From Saprospiraceae bacterium (GTDB lineage Bacteria; Bacteroidota; Bacteroidia; Chitinophagales; Saprospiraceae), in contig JANQFJ010000304.1 of the NCBI GenBank assembly GCA_028277915.1, positions 1 to 35,994 on the forward strand: a stretch of 35,994 nt of DNA, written 5' to 3'. The translations under genes and the position numbers were made by a program. How positions within the stretch are numbered: the stretch's first letter is position 1; every line of letters starts with the position of its first letter. Below, piece after piece: positions 1 to 9,331 of this stretch. A model generated the notes under the pieces. The model saw nothing but the letters and a program-made list of their open reading frames with translations, was not told the DNA's origin and searched no databases.

Positions 1-678
1 AGTAATGTCAACATTGTAGATTCCAAAGTCGGCATAAAACTCAGATCGAGCATGGAATTGATGACAATTCCATTGACCTTTTGTGGCATAACGCATCCCC
101 GCGGGTTCGTAAACTCCGATCTTTGGAAACCACTGCGCCACCAAAAAGAAGTTTTTGCTATAGCCCGTCCGTGCAATGACTTTTGGCAGTTTTGCCTTAA
201 AATCTATGTTTAATTTGATCTCATTACTCGGGAGAATTGGCTTAACCAAAGGAACACTCACTACGGTTTGGTCATCTTTGTTGTCATCATCCGGTTGAAT
301 AAATTTGATTTCTTTTGACAGGTCATTCCCTTCTTCATCAAGCATATTTTCAATCTCGATCCAGCCCCAGATATTTTCCTCTTTGTTCATCGTTGGCATA
401 TTTCTGCCACCCTCTTTCATAAAAGTGGATTGTGTATTTTTAAATGCATTTAAGTAAAGATGAAATTGTAGCTCTGTGATGGTATCTGGTGATATGTTTT
501 TCCAGTACAGGATTTCTTTGCCTTCCAAAGTTTTTTCATCAGCATCGAGTTTCACGCTGATATCGTAACTGGCGATGCGGGGTGACAAAGGTGTTGATTC
601 AAACTCTTTTTGTGAAAATGAAAGTGCAAAAAGAGAGAAAAGCACAAAAATCCCCAAATAAAACTTTTGCTTTGACAT
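1..678 (-). CDS. M1-family metallopeptidase, N-terminal part (truncated by window edge)
   Basis: The reading frame starts at ATG 678 on the minus strand and stays open to base 1, giving the first 226 residues; the rest lies outside the window. It opens with a signal peptide (MSKQKFYLGIFVLFSLFALS, then FSQ). The following region matches the N-terminal beta domain of aminopeptidase-N-like M1 proteins of Bacteroidota: YDISVKLDADEKTLEG, then LQFHLYLNAFK, then the VAQWFPKIGVYE and GQWNCHQFHARSEFYADFG segments. The zinc site (HExxH) would lie further on, so catalytic competence cannot be judged. The predicted product is exported and would trim peptides outside the cytoplasm. It is divergent from the M36 protease at 971, so two extracellular peptidases share the intergenic region. 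M1 membership is recognised from sequence motifs; the substrate is unknown. Confidence 0.85.
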   Translation of the reverse strand, partial: MSKQKFYLGIFVLFSLFALSFSQKEFESTPLSPRIASYDISVKLDADEKTLEGKEILYWKNISPDTITELQFHLYLNAFKNTQSTFMKEGGRNMPTMNKEENIWGWIEIENMLDEEGNDLSKEIKFIQPDDDNKDDQTVVSVPLVKPILPSNEIKLNIDFKAKLPKVIARTGYSKNFFLVAQWFPKIGVYEPAGMRYATKGQWNCHQFHARSEFYADFGIYNVDIT

Positions 679-751
679 AGCTAATGCTTGCTTTATTTTT
701 AGAATGAAAAACGCTTGTAACGTTTAGCTTTTCGGCTAATTTACCAAAAAA

Positions 752-786
752 GGGTTAAAGTTTTTGATTGGCTAAATTTTTAACCC
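752..786. repeat. Inverted repeat GGGTTAAA...TTTAACCC in divergent intergenic region
   Basis: Perfect 8-bp arms at 752-759 and 779-786 are separated by 19 bases. The element lies between the divergent M1 and M36 peptidase genes. It could be an operator or a hairpin in one of the two leaders. No T-tract supports a terminator. Confidence 0.3.
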
Positions 787-893
787 ATTGTCAGGGGCGC
801 CTTTTAACCAACAAAACCTCAACCCAAACAACTGAAAACCCAATAAATTTGAGACAAATTATGTCGCTAAATTTCTATTCTTAACTTAGAATT

Positions 894-905
894 GAACAAT
901 TGTTC
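894..905. repeat. 12-bp palindrome GAACAATTGTTC upstream of the M36 protease
   Basis: A perfect palindrome whose last base is 65 bases before the ATG at 971. It is overlapped by a second inverted pair, TTAGAA and TTCTAA. Its place between divergent genes fits a regulator site, but AT-rich palindromes also arise by chance. Confidence 0.3.
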
Positions 906-970
906 TAATTAACTGTCATTTTTAATTAATTTTAGCTAAACAATTTTTAACCACGAAATCAAAACTAACT

Positions 971-3900
971 ATGATATCCAGATTTAAACACCTGTTTTCT
1001 CAAGTTCTTATCGGAATTTTTATTGCAATGGCTATTTCCAGCTTTGCACAGCTGCAAAGTCCTTTGGATATTGCGTTGCGGCATTTGGAGCAAAACCGAA
1101 ATGAGCTTCAATTGACTACAACAGATATTTCAAATTACTATATCAGCGATCTTTATACTTCAAAACACAATGGAGTTACACATGTCTATCTTTATCAGAC
1201 GCATAAAGATATTCCTGTTCACAATGCCATAATCAATATCAATATTTTGCCAAACGGAAAAGTATTGAACATGGGCAATCGCTTTGTTGCTGATCTGAAA
1301 TCGAGAGTTAATTCATCCTCCCCTTCCATAACTCCCGAGCAGGCAATTCAAAAAGTAATTGATCATTTTCAAATAAACACTTCCGAGGTTTTAAGACTTC
1401 AGGAAAAGGAAAGTGATCATCATTATATTTTTAAAAAGGATGGCATTGCACTAGAACCAATTCCGGTAAAATTAGCTTATGAACCAATGGATGACAAATC
1501 GGTTCGCCTTTCCTGGAATGTAAAACTATATGAGTTGGATGCTCAACATTGGTGGATTGCACGAGTGGATGCACAAACCGGAGCATTACTCGCTTATGAC
1601 GACAGAGTTATTCATTGTGATTTTAGTGAAAAAAATGGAACATGCGAAGACGAAAGTCACTCACATGGTTTGAAAAAAGCTAAGTCAAAAAACAACCAAT
1701 CGACTACCAAAGCCCAAAGTAATTTAAAAACAGGCCTTGCCAATTCTTACAATGTATTTCCAATGCCTATTGAAAGCCCAAATCATGGTGACCGGGAATT
1801 GGTCGTTGATCCAGCAGATCCTGTTGCTTCGCCTTTAGGATGGCACGATACTGATGGAGTTTCCGGGCCAGAATATACGATTACGAGGGGTAACAATGTC
1901 CATGCCTATCACGATATTTTTAGTATCGGCGCATCTTCAGATGATGAACCTGACGGCGGCAGTTCACTGGATTTTGATTTTCCATTGGATCTTTCTTTAA
2001 ACCAGCCGTATACTCAAATTCCACCTGCTGTGGTCAATCTATTTTATTGGAATAATATAATACATGATGTTTGGTATCAATATGGTTTTGATGAAGAATC
2101 AGGAAATTTTCAAGCCAGTAACTACGGAAATGGAGGAGTTGGTGGTGATTGGGTAAGAGCCGAGGGACTTGACGGTGGTGGTATTGACAATGCAAATTTT
2201 GCCACTCCGGAAGATGGCAATCCACCCAGAATGCAAATGTATATTTGGACGGACGGCAATCCGCTTCCGGATATTGATCCGGCAATGCTTACTGTAACTG
2301 CGCCAATGACGGTAGAAGGTGATTATGGCATGGAACCAGCAGGTTTTGGAGGCAACTTACCTATCAATCCCATAGTCAGCGAAGTAGTTTTGGTTGATGA
2401 TACTATTGGAGTAACCTCAGATGCCTGTGAGCCGATCATTAATGGAGCTGAAATCGCTGGAAAAGTTGCAATGATCGATCGTGGAGATTGCCAATTCGGA
2501 ACAAAAATTTTGAGTGCAGAAAACGAAGGTGCTATTGCAGTCATTATTTGTAATAATGTAACCTCTCCTGCAACTATTACTATGGCTCCCGGAGTTGATG
2601 GTGATCAAGTCACTATTCCGTCTGTAATGGTATCGCTGCAAGATTGTAATGTTTTAAAAACAGGTCTCCCTGGATTAACTATTAGCCTCGGACAACCGGA
2701 ATATGAAATTCCTTTACCAGGACCAACTGGATTAGACGGAGATTTTGATAACGGAATCATCGTCCATGAATATACTCACGGGATTTCCAATCGGCTGACT
2801 GGTGGTCCTTCTAATACGGGTTGCTTAAACAATCCCGAGCAAGCTGGTGAAGGATGGAGTGATTGGTTTGCATTAGTAATGCTTACCACTACTTCAAATA
2901 CTGCTGAACAAGGAAGAGGAATGGGTACTTATGCCCTTAACCAACCTGTTGACGGAGAAGGAATTCGGATTCATCCTTATAGCAGAGATATGAATATTAA
3001 CCCACACACCTATGGAGACTATAATAATGTATTCGGTGTACATGCTATAGGCTCAATTTGGGCGGCGATGATCTGGGATTTGTACTGGAACATGATTGAT
3101 GCCTATGGTTTTGATGAAGATTTTTACAATGGAACCGGAGGAAACAATAAGACTATGCAATTGGTTTTGGATGGTTTGAAACTCCAATCTTGTGATCCTA
3201 CCTTTGTTGATGCTCGTGATGCAATTTTAGCTGCAGATGAAGCCAACTATGATGGTGTAAATCAATGTTTGATTTGGGAAACTTTTGCTCGCAGGGGTTT
3301 AGGATACAGTGCGCAGGCCGGAGGTAACGAAGCTTTTGATCTGCCTGATCAGTGCAGATCAATTTTGAAAGTCAGTAAAACTGCTGTCGAAGAGGTGTTT
3401 GCCGGTGAAGTTATCGAATATACCCTGGAAATCACAAATGACTCTCCGGACCTTCTATCCAATACAACTGTACATGACACACTACCTACAGGAACCAGTT
3501 ATGTTGCCGGTTCTGCAAGTTGTTCAAATACAACAGTTGACAGTGGTGTACTTTCCATTGAAATTGGAAGTATGGCTACTGGCGAGAGCATTACCTGTAC
3601 TTATCAATTGCTCGTCGATGATATACCGTTTACATATTCCGTTTTGGAAGATGGTATTGAAAATGGTACAGCCAACTGGGAAACAATAACTGACCTTGGT
3701 ACAATAGACTGGGTGACCGATCCGAATAGTTATGAAGGTAATTTTGCATGGTTTGCTGAAAACACTGCTTCACCATCTGATCTTTCACTTATTATTGCGC
3801 AGCCATTCAATTTAGATGGTCCAAATCCTGCACTAAGCTTTTGGCATCGTTATGCCACTGAAGGAAATTGGGACGGTGGCGTTGTAGAAATCTCAACTGA

Positions 3901-4516
3901 TGCTGGACAATCCTGGATTGACTTGGGCGATAAAATGTTCCAAAACGGATACAATGGAACGCTTAATGACAATACGCCTAATCCTTTGACTGGAAGGCCG
4001 GCTTTTACTGGAGGTAGCAATGGCTTTATAGAGACCATTATCGATTTGAGCGATTATGTACAGCAGGATATCCTTTTCCGTTTCAGATTGGGCTGTGATG
4101 ATGCTGTAGGAGCTGACGGTTGGTATATCGACAACATTACTTTGTTGGGTGATTTTTATTCCATAACTAACACAGCTTGTGTGTCAAGTAATCCTGATGA
4201 TATTCATTGTTCGGATGCAACCACTGTAATTTATGGTGATATTACAGATACAAAAACAGTTATTGAAGCAGGTTTAAAAGTTGCTGTTTTTCCAAACCCA
4301 GCAAATAATAATGTATTTGTGAAAATGAACAGCATCGAAAATAGTCCGACAACGATAAGCTTGTTGAACATTAATGGACAATTGCTTTACACCGAAGATT
4401 TAGATTATTCCACTGGTTCTTATCAGATGGATTTGTCAACTTATCCTCAGGGGATATACATGATCCAGGTCAGAACGAATTCAGCACAGGTATTACAAAA
4501 GGTTTTAAAACAATAA
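971..4516 (+). CDS. Secreted M36 (fungalysin-like) metalloprotease with PA insert and T9SS sorting domain
   Basis: A zinc metalloprotease of 1181 residues, predicted to be exported by Sec and then by the type IX secretion system. Domains in order: signal peptide (1-26, ending SSFAQ); FTP/PepSY-like propeptide (about 45-210); M36 catalytic domain with the zinc motif HEYTH at 599-603 and the third ligand Glu627 in EGWSD; a PA domain inserted before the zinc motif (about 470-580, DRGDCQFGTKILSAENEGAIAVI); a DUF11-like beta domain (about 797-880, VIEYTLEITNDSP); a MAM/immune-inhibitor-like jelly roll (about 890-1060, ending DGWYIDNITLLG); and a C-terminal Por sorting domain (from about 1103, VAVFPNPANNNVFVKMN). 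All catalytic residues are present, so an active secreted or surface-anchored protease for protein degradation is likely. A strong hairpin terminator follows. The propeptide is probably cleaved off during maturation, which is inferred from the family. Confidence 0.93.
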   Translation: MISRFKHLFSQVLIGIFIAMAISSFAQLQSPLDIALRHLEQNRNELQLTTTDISNYYISDLYTSKHNGVTHVYLYQTHKDIPVHNAIININILPNGKVLNMGNRFVADLKSRVNSSSPSITPEQAIQKVIDHFQINTSEVLRLQEKESDHHYIFKKDGIALEPIPVKLAYEPMDDKSVRLSWNVKLYELDAQHWWIARVDAQTGALLAYDDRVIHCDFSEKNGTCEDESHSHGLKKAKSKNNQSTTKAQSNLKTGLANSYNVFPMPIESPNHGDRELVVDPADPVASPLGWHDTDGVSGPEYTITRGNNVHAYHDIFSIGASSDDEPDGGSSLDFDFPLDLSLNQPYTQIPPAVVNLFYWNNIIHDVWYQYGFDEESGNFQASNYGNGGVGGDWVRAEGLDGGGIDNANFATPEDGNPPRMQMYIWTDGNPLPDIDPAMLTVTAPMTVEGDYGMEPAGFGGNLPINPIVSEVVLVDDTIGVTSDACEPIINGAEIAGKVAMIDRGDCQFGTKILSAENEGAIAVIICNNVTSPATITMAPGVDGDQVTIPSVMVSLQDCNVLKTGLPGLTISLGQPEYEIPLPGPTGLDGDFDNGIIVHEYTHGISNRLTGGPSNTGCLNNPEQAGEGWSDWFALVMLTTTSNTAEQGRGMGTYALNQPVDGEGIRIHPYSRDMNINPHTYGDYNNVFGVHAIGSIWAAMIWDLYWNMIDAYGFDEDFYNGTGGNNKTMQLVLDGLKLQSCDPTFVDARDAILAADEANYDGVNQCLIWETFARRGLGYSAQAGGNEAFDLPDQCRSILKVSKTAVEEVFAGEVIEYTLEITNDSPDLLSNTTVHDTLPTGTSYVAGSASCSNTTVDSGVLSIEIGSMATGESITCTYQLLVDDIPFTYSVLEDGIENGTANWETITDLGTIDWVTDPNSYEGNFAWFAENTASPSDLSLIIAQPFNLDGPNPALSFWHRYATEGNWDGGVVEISTDAGQSWIDLGDKMFQNGYNGTLNDNTPNPLTGRPAFTGGSNGFIETIIDLSDYVQQDILFRFRLGCDDAVGADGWYIDNITLLGDFYSITNTACVSSNPDDIHCSDATTVIYGDITDTKTVIEAGLKVAVFPNPANNNVFVKMNSIENSPTTISLLNINGQLLYTEDLDYSTGSYQMDLSTYPQGIYMIQVRTNSAQVLQKVLKQ

Positions 4517-4536
4517 AATAAATAATATTTCTTTGG

Positions 4537-4572
4537 AAAAAGCGCAGTACTTTTTGTGTACTGCGCTTTTTT
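4537..4572 (+). terminator. Intrinsic terminator after the M36 protease
   Basis: A perfect 14-bp stem, AAAAAGCGCAGTAC (4537-4550) paired with GTACTGCGCTTTTT (4558-4571), encloses a 7-base loop. The T-run is part of the right arm. It begins 21 bases after the stop codon. Confidence 0.9.
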
Positions 4573-4739
4573 AATGTTTAAAAAACGTGTCAGCGTTTTT
4601 AATCACCCTACTACATTTTTCTAGGATATTCTCCGTATGATTATTTAATAAAATAGCAAATCCAGTCGTTTGATGAAAATCATATCGTATATTTTCCCAA
4701 ATGTTATTATTTTGGAAACCAAATTGAAAACAAAATCTC

Positions 4740-6143
4740 ATGAAATATTTTCTTACCCTTTTGCATTTTTTGTCGTTTTTGGTAATTGTTTCGGCTCAGC
4801 AAAATTTTGAGTGGGCTTTCACTACCAACCAGTATGATCGTTGTAATGATTTCAGCGATGGCCTGGCGATCGTAAAAATTGGCTTTGAACGGGGATATAT
4901 CAACCGTGAAGGAAAAATCCATATCAAACCTCAATTCAACATAATAGACGCTTATTCCGAAGATGTAGCTTCTGCGGGGTTTATTGACTTCAAAACGATG
5001 GATGCCAAAAGCGGTTATATCAACCGCATAGGAGATTTTGTCATTGAGCCTCAATTTGAAGTGACCAGCCCTTTTCAGGAAGGATATGCCTGCGTCCGGC
5101 AAAATAAATTATGGGGTTACATCGACAAAAGCGGCAATTTTACCATTAAACCAAAATTCGAATCCGCAACGATCTTTTCGGAAGGTATCGCTCCCGTTCA
5201 ATTTGAAGGAAAGTGGGGCGTAATCAATACGGATGGCTTTTTTATCATACAGCCCCGCTTGGATTACATCCTCGCTGAATCGGAAGGATATTTTTGTGCA
5301 AATATTCGTGGCAAATGGGGGTATATCCATAAAACGGGTCAATTGGCAATTCCGCCTTCTTTTACTTACGCAAGCAGTTTTTCAGAAGGTATCGCCAAGG
5401 TCGAAAAAGATGGGAAATTTGGCTTCATCAACAAAGAACCATCATTTGTCATTCCACCCAGATTTAAGATGCTGTATAGTTTTCCTCATTGTTTGGCTAG
5501 TGTACAGGCAGATGATGGCCAATGGGGATATATTGATCATGCAGGAAGTTTTGTTATTGAACCGCAATTTGAAGAGGCTTTTGAATTTTCGGAACAACTA
5601 GCCCGAGTAAAAATCGACGGCAAGTGGGGATACATCACCACCGATGGTGAAATCGCCATTCAACCACAATTTGATGTGGCTTATGATTTTCGGGAAGGAC
5701 TTGCACGTGTTGAACAAGTTGGTAAAAAAGGTTTTATTCGCTATACCCCACCTACGGATAAAGAATTGATCATTGACCAACCAAAAGCCAAACCACTTGA
5801 GTTGACTCGGCGGGAAATTAAAGACGGAAGGGTCATTAATTTACAAAACAGCAAATTTACCCTCAAATTTTATGATCATAACAAAATCGATGGAGATATC
5901 ATCTCAGTGAATTACAACGGTCGATGGCTATTGAAAGGTTATACACTGACTGAAAAATCAAAAGCCATTGAACTCCATCTCGATCCAAATATCGACGAGA
6001 ATTATCTCCTACTCTACGCTGATGACCTAGGCAAAAATCCTCCCTGCACCGCTGCGATCACTATTGACGACGGTGGAGAAACCGAAGAAGTTATTCTGAA
6101 TTCTGACCTCAATCAATGTGATATTATCTACTTTCGAAAATGA
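4740..6143 (+). CDS. Secreted WG-repeat protein
   Basis: A 467-residue exported protein with a signal peptide (MKYFLTLLHFLSFLVIVSAQ). Residues about 30-335 hold roughly ten WG-type repeats of the pattern GxWGYIDxxGxxxIxPxFxxAxxFSEGxAxV, for example LWGYIDKSGNFTIKPKF and KWGYITTDGEIAIQPQF. The C-terminal 120 residues form a separate beta-rich domain with KIDGDIISVNYNGRWLL and NPPCTAAITI. I know this domain shape from other Bacteroidota surface proteins but cannot name it. WG repeats are thought to build beta structures for binding; no enzyme motif is visible. The gene stands between a terminator and a lipoprotein gene on the same strand, with gaps above 100 bases. Role unknown; a periplasmic or surface binding protein is the best guess. 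Confidence 0.85.
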   Translation: MKYFLTLLHFLSFLVIVSAQQNFEWAFTTNQYDRCNDFSDGLAIVKIGFERGYINREGKIHIKPQFNIIDAYSEDVASAGFIDFKTMDAKSGYINRIGDFVIEPQFEVTSPFQEGYACVRQNKLWGYIDKSGNFTIKPKFESATIFSEGIAPVQFEGKWGVINTDGFFIIQPRLDYILAESEGYFCANIRGKWGYIHKTGQLAIPPSFTYASSFSEGIAKVEKDGKFGFINKEPSFVIPPRFKMLYSFPHCLASVQADDGQWGYIDHAGSFVIEPQFEEAFEFSEQLARVKIDGKWGYITTDGEIAIQPQFDVAYDFREGLARVEQVGKKGFIRYTPPTDKELIIDQPKAKPLELTRREIKDGRVINLQNSKFTLKFYDHNKIDGDIISVNYNGRWLLKGYTLTEKSKAIELHLDPNIDENYLLLYADDLGKNPPCTAAITIDDGGETEEVILNSDLNQCDIIYFRK

Positions 6144-6273
6144 TGCTTTGAAAGTTTACTCCACTTTAGATTTTATCCTATCTCAAAACTATATGGGAAT
6201 CTAAGGTCGTTATTTTAAAACATTCAATCTGAAGATCAATTTCATCCTATTTTGTTAAAAATTAAATTTTACC

Positions 6274-7146
6274 ATGCTCAGATTTAGTTCACTTTTCGCC
6301 AGTGTTTTTGTTTTAATAATTTTAAATTCTTGCAAAAAAAGTGAAGAACCCATAGTGACTGAACCAAAATTAATCATTAAAATCAATGTTGACCCTGACC
6401 AGGAAAGGCTTGGAAATGATGGATCTCCGGCTGCTATCCCTGTAGGAAATGCAGGTCAGGATCCTTCTTTCAATCTGATATCAGCTCATTATCTGGAATT
6501 TGCTCCAAATGCTTTCACCCCTTTGGGCGATGGCGAAATACTTTATCATGCGCCTGAAACAACTTCAGGAGGAGCTTCGGCGATTGATTTTGATCAAAGC
6601 AAGATCGTTGAACCCGGTGAAATATTTTTATCAGTTCCTTTGGAAGATGTTCAACCCGGAACTTATGAATGGGTTCGTTTGTCATTGTCATACCAAAATT
6701 ATGACGTTTCATTAAATTTCGGAGGAAATACATTTACAGCCACACTTGCGAGTTTTGTTGGGTTTAATACCTATATCACCAATTATACAATTAAAAATGA
6801 AAGCGTAGTGGTTAATGAAAATAAATTGCAAGGTTATTTTGGCTTTGAGAGCATCGGAGGTGTCGTTACGGGACAAGTGCCACAAGGTGCCATCACGGTT
6901 CCCAATCCATTGTTCAATTCTTCTCCAATACCAAGCGGATCCTGCGTTGTCACCGGAAAATATGCTTCACCATTGGTCATTTCCGGCAATGAAACACAAG
7001 ATATTACAGTCACAATGTCACTTTCCACAAATAAAAGTTTTGAGTGGAAAGATTCGAACGGAAATGGAAAATGGGATGTTGAAGTCGGTTCAGCTGAAGA
7101 AGTGGTTGATATGGGATTACGAGGCCTGATTCCCGTTATCGAATAA
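6274..7146 (+). CDS. Predicted lipoprotein of unknown function
   Basis: A 290-residue product with a type II signal peptide: hydrophobic stretch VFVLIILNSC with lipobox LNSC, so Cys20 would be lipidated. KKSEEP follows directly. The rest appears beta-rich, with alternating hydrophobic strands and no cysteine pair or catalytic motif that I recognise. The segment DSNGNGKWDVEVGSAEEVVDMG near the C-terminus resembles a calcium-binding DxNxNGxW loop. IDFDQSKIVEPGEIFLSVPL and PGTYEWVRLSLSYQNYDVSL look like sandwich-type strands. The product is probably anchored in the outer membrane or exposed at the surface. I do not recognise the family. A weak hairpin follows the gene. Confidence 0.75.
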   Translation: MLRFSSLFASVFVLIILNSCKKSEEPIVTEPKLIIKINVDPDQERLGNDGSPAAIPVGNAGQDPSFNLISAHYLEFAPNAFTPLGDGEILYHAPETTSGGASAIDFDQSKIVEPGEIFLSVPLEDVQPGTYEWVRLSLSYQNYDVSLNFGGNTFTATLASFVGFNTYITNYTIKNESVVVNENKLQGYFGFESIGGVVTGQVPQGAITVPNPLFNSSPIPSGSCVVTGKYASPLVISGNETQDITVTMSLSTNKSFEWKDSNGNGKWDVEVGSAEEVVDMGLRGLIPVIE

Positions 7147-7166
7147 AATCCCTTTATCAAAGAATG

Positions 7167-7187
7167 ATCACCAACTTCGAAGGTGAT
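7167..7187 (+). terminator. Weak terminator-like hairpin after the lipoprotein gene
   Basis: Arms ATCACC (7167-7172) and GGTGAT (7182-7187) enclose AACTTCGAA. The downstream T-tract is poor, so termination here is uncertain. Confidence 0.35.
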
Positions 7188-7251
7188 TATTGAAATTTTC
7201 CCTTCAATTAAAATATCATTTTCAAAATTTGCGTTAATGAAATAAATTCAC

Positions 7252-7278
7252 TTACTTTGTTTTTCAAAGTACTTTTAA
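7252..7278 (+). promoter_or_regulatory. Operator candidate 1, TTACTTTG-N5-CAAAGTACTTTTAA
   Basis: An inverted repeat with arms TACTTTG (7253-7259) and CAAAGTA (7265-7271) around TTTTT, extended by CTTTTAA. It ends 10 bases before the ATG at 7289. The same element recurs at 9636-9662. The left arm resembles a Bacteroidota -7 box (TAnnTTTG), so a bound repressor would cover the promoter. The winged-helix protein at 9315 is the obvious candidate binder (inference). Confidence 0.7.
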
Positions 7279-7288
7279 AAACTCAATT

Positions 7289-7936
7289 ATGGTAATGGAT
7301 AAACGAAACGAGCATTTAGAACATTTGAGTGAAATTCGTTCTTTGATGGAGCGGTCATCACGTTTTATTTCACTCAGTGGATTATCTGGAGTGGCAGCAG
7401 GCTTTTTTGCCTTATTAGGCGCAGCCGCTGTTTATGCATATTTGGATTTAGTGCCGTTTGACCATAAAGAGCTTTACTATGTTGTAGCGAAATCTTCCAG
7501 CAAATGGGGCATGGGTTATTTAGAATTTTTTGCTTTAGTTGCAGCGATAGTTTTGGTATTTGCAGTTTCCTCTGGCATCTTTTTTACCACTCGAAAAGCA
7601 AGAAAAAAAGGCCAGAAAATATTTGATAAGGCTACCTCTCGTCTGCTCGTCAATTTGATCGTTCCACTAATTGCAGGAGGTGTGTTTTGTTTGACACTCA
7701 TTCGTTATGGGCATTTTAGCCTGGTTGCTCCAAGTACTTTGATATTTTACGGTTTAGCGCTTGTCAATGGAAGTAAATACACGCTCAACGATATTCGATA
7801 TCTTGGCTATCTGGAGATTATTTTGGGTGTAATAGCTATGAATTATTTAGGTTTCGGCCTGGAGTTTTGGGCGATTGGTTTTGGAGTTTTGCATATTGTT
7901 TACGGGACGATTATGTATTTCAAATATGAGCATTGA
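7289..7936 (+). CDS. Six-TM membrane protein of the CreD cluster
   Basis: A 215-residue integral membrane protein. After a charged N-terminus (MDKRNEHLEHLSEIRSLMERSSRFISLSG, split by no obvious motif) there are about six hydrophobic segments, near residues 30-52, 74-97, 117-137, 143-162, 170-188 and 190-208. In my recollection this family precedes creD and a winged-helix gene in many Bacteroidota; that is recognition of context, not a search result. ATG 7289 is used here, and ATG 7295 (MDKRN) is an equally good alternative. The operator candidate ends just upstream, so expression is probably regulated. The gene ends 36 bases before creD and is likely co-transcribed with it. Molecular function unknown. 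Confidence 0.8.
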   Translation: MVMDKRNEHLEHLSEIRSLMERSSRFISLSGLSGVAAGFFALLGAAAVYAYLDLVPFDHKELYYVVAKSSSKWGMGYLEFFALVAAIVLVFAVSSGIFFTTRKARKKGQKIFDKATSRLLVNLIVPLIAGGVFCLTLIRYGHFSLVAPSTLIFYGLALVNGSKYTLNDIRYLGYLEIILGVIAMNYLGFGLEFWAIGFGVLHIVYGTIMYFKYEH

Positions 7937-7972
7937 AAGGGTTTAAAATTGATCTTTTAATTTTTAAGGACA

Positions 7973-9331
7973 ATGGAAAAAGAAAGTCTCACATTTTTTG
8001 AACGAGCCAATAACTGGTTAAAGAATTCGATCATGATTCGATTGATTGTTATCGGCATTCTGCTTCTGTTGTTACTGATTCCTATTGAAATGGTGAAAGA
8101 TCTCATTCGAGAACGGGAATACCGGCAAAGAGAGGCCATCAGAGAAGTGAGTTCAAAGTGGGGCAACGAACAAACCATCAAAGGGCTCGTTTTGACTATG
8201 CCGTACAAAAGCTACTCGAAAGTATATGACAAAGACGATAGCTTCCAACTTGTCGAAACTATTGAGTATGCGCATTTTTTGCCTGAAGAATTGAATATTT
8301 TAGGAAATATTTCACCCAAAGTACGTTATCGTGGAATTTATGAAATTGTTGTTTATAACTCTGAAATCCAGCTTTCCGGCAATTTCACATTACCTGACTT
8401 TGAAGAATGGAAAATCGAAGAAAAAGATATCATATGGGAGGACGCAAGCGTAGCACTTGGCTTGTCTGACTTGAGAAGTATTCAACAAAATGTGTCAGTC
8501 AACTGGAAAGGCAAAAACTACGCTTTCAATCCAGGTGTTGAACGAAAAGACGTTGTAGAACATGGAATCAGCACAAAAGTTTTGGTTAATCCTAATGACA
8601 GTAGTTTTCAGAAAATTGATTTTTCATTGGCGCTTAATTTCAATGGAAGTTCTTCCCTCAATTTTATTCCATTAGGAAAAACAACCCAGGTGAATATTCA
8701 ATCTGAATGGAAAGATCCGAGCTTTGACGGCGCTTTTTTACCGGATGAAAGAACAGTCAGCGAAGAGGGCTTCACCGCCAATTGGGAAGTACTTCACCTC
8801 AACAGGTCCTATCCGCAAAGTTTCAGAAATACTGTTGGAGGTATCAATCAATCAAGCTTCGGCGTCAATTTGTTGATGCCTGTGGATAGTTATCAAAAGA
8901 GCATGCGTTCTGCCAAATATGCTTCAATGTTTGTAGCACTGACATTTTTGATTTTCTTTTTTGTTCAGATTTTAAACAAAGTCAGGATTCATCCGATACA
9001 ATACATTATTGTTGGCTTGGCATTGATTGTTTTTTACACCTTGCTTATTGCACTTTCAGAGCATATTTCGTTCATGTGGAGTTATGTCGTGGCAAGCATT
9101 GCCATTATCGGAATGATTGTCTTATATGTTAAAAATATTTTTAAAAACAGTACCTTAACCTGGATGATGGGGCTGATGTTATTGATACTTTATGTGTTCA
9201 TTTATATCATTATTCAGTCGCAGGATTATGCACTTTTGATGGGAAGTATTGGTTTATTTATAGTACTGGCAGTTGTGATGTATCTGTCTCGAAATATTGA
9301 TTGGTATAGGATTTATGAAAAAGATCATTAA
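7973..9331 (+). CDS. creD: CreD-family inner membrane protein
   Basis: A 452-residue protein with the CreD layout: an N-terminal TM segment (about 20-38, IMIRLIVIGILLLLLLIPIEMV), the family-typical LIREREYRQREAIREVSSKWG directly after it, a large extracytoplasmic beta-rich domain (about 45-315), and five or six TM helices at the C-terminus (about 320-445). CreD in Proteobacteria belongs to the CreBC regulon and affects envelope integrity and colicin/beta-lactam responses. No CreBC two-component genes lie in this window; a winged-helix gene overlaps its 3' end instead. The stop overlaps the next start by 17 bases, which implies translational coupling. The family call is firm; its role in this organism is not known. 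Confidence 0.9.
   Translation: MEKESLTFFERANNWLKNSIMIRLIVIGILLLLLLIPIEMVKDLIREREYRQREAIREVSSKWGNEQTIKGLVLTMPYKSYSKVYDKDDSFQLVETIEYAHFLPEELNILGNISPKVRYRGIYEIVVYNSEIQLSGNFTLPDFEEWKIEEKDIIWEDASVALGLSDLRSIQQNVSVNWKGKNYAFNPGVERKDVVEHGISTKVLVNPNDSSFQKIDFSLALNFNGSSSLNFIPLGKTTQVNIQSEWKDPSFDGAFLPDERTVSEEGFTANWEVLHLNRSYPQSFRNTVGGINQSSFGVNLLMPVDSYQKSMRSAKYASMFVALTFLIFFFVQILNKVRIHPIQYIIVGLALIVFYTLLIALSEHISFMWSYVVASIAIIGMIVLYVKNIFKNSTLTWMMGLMLLILYVFIYIIIQSQDYALLMGSIGLFIVLAVVMYLSRNIDWYRIYEKDH

Noticed and set aside
4740..5780. Tandem DNA repeat in the WG-repeat gene
   Set aside because: Repeats are recognisable at protein level only; the DNA has diverged too far to be a recent tandem array.
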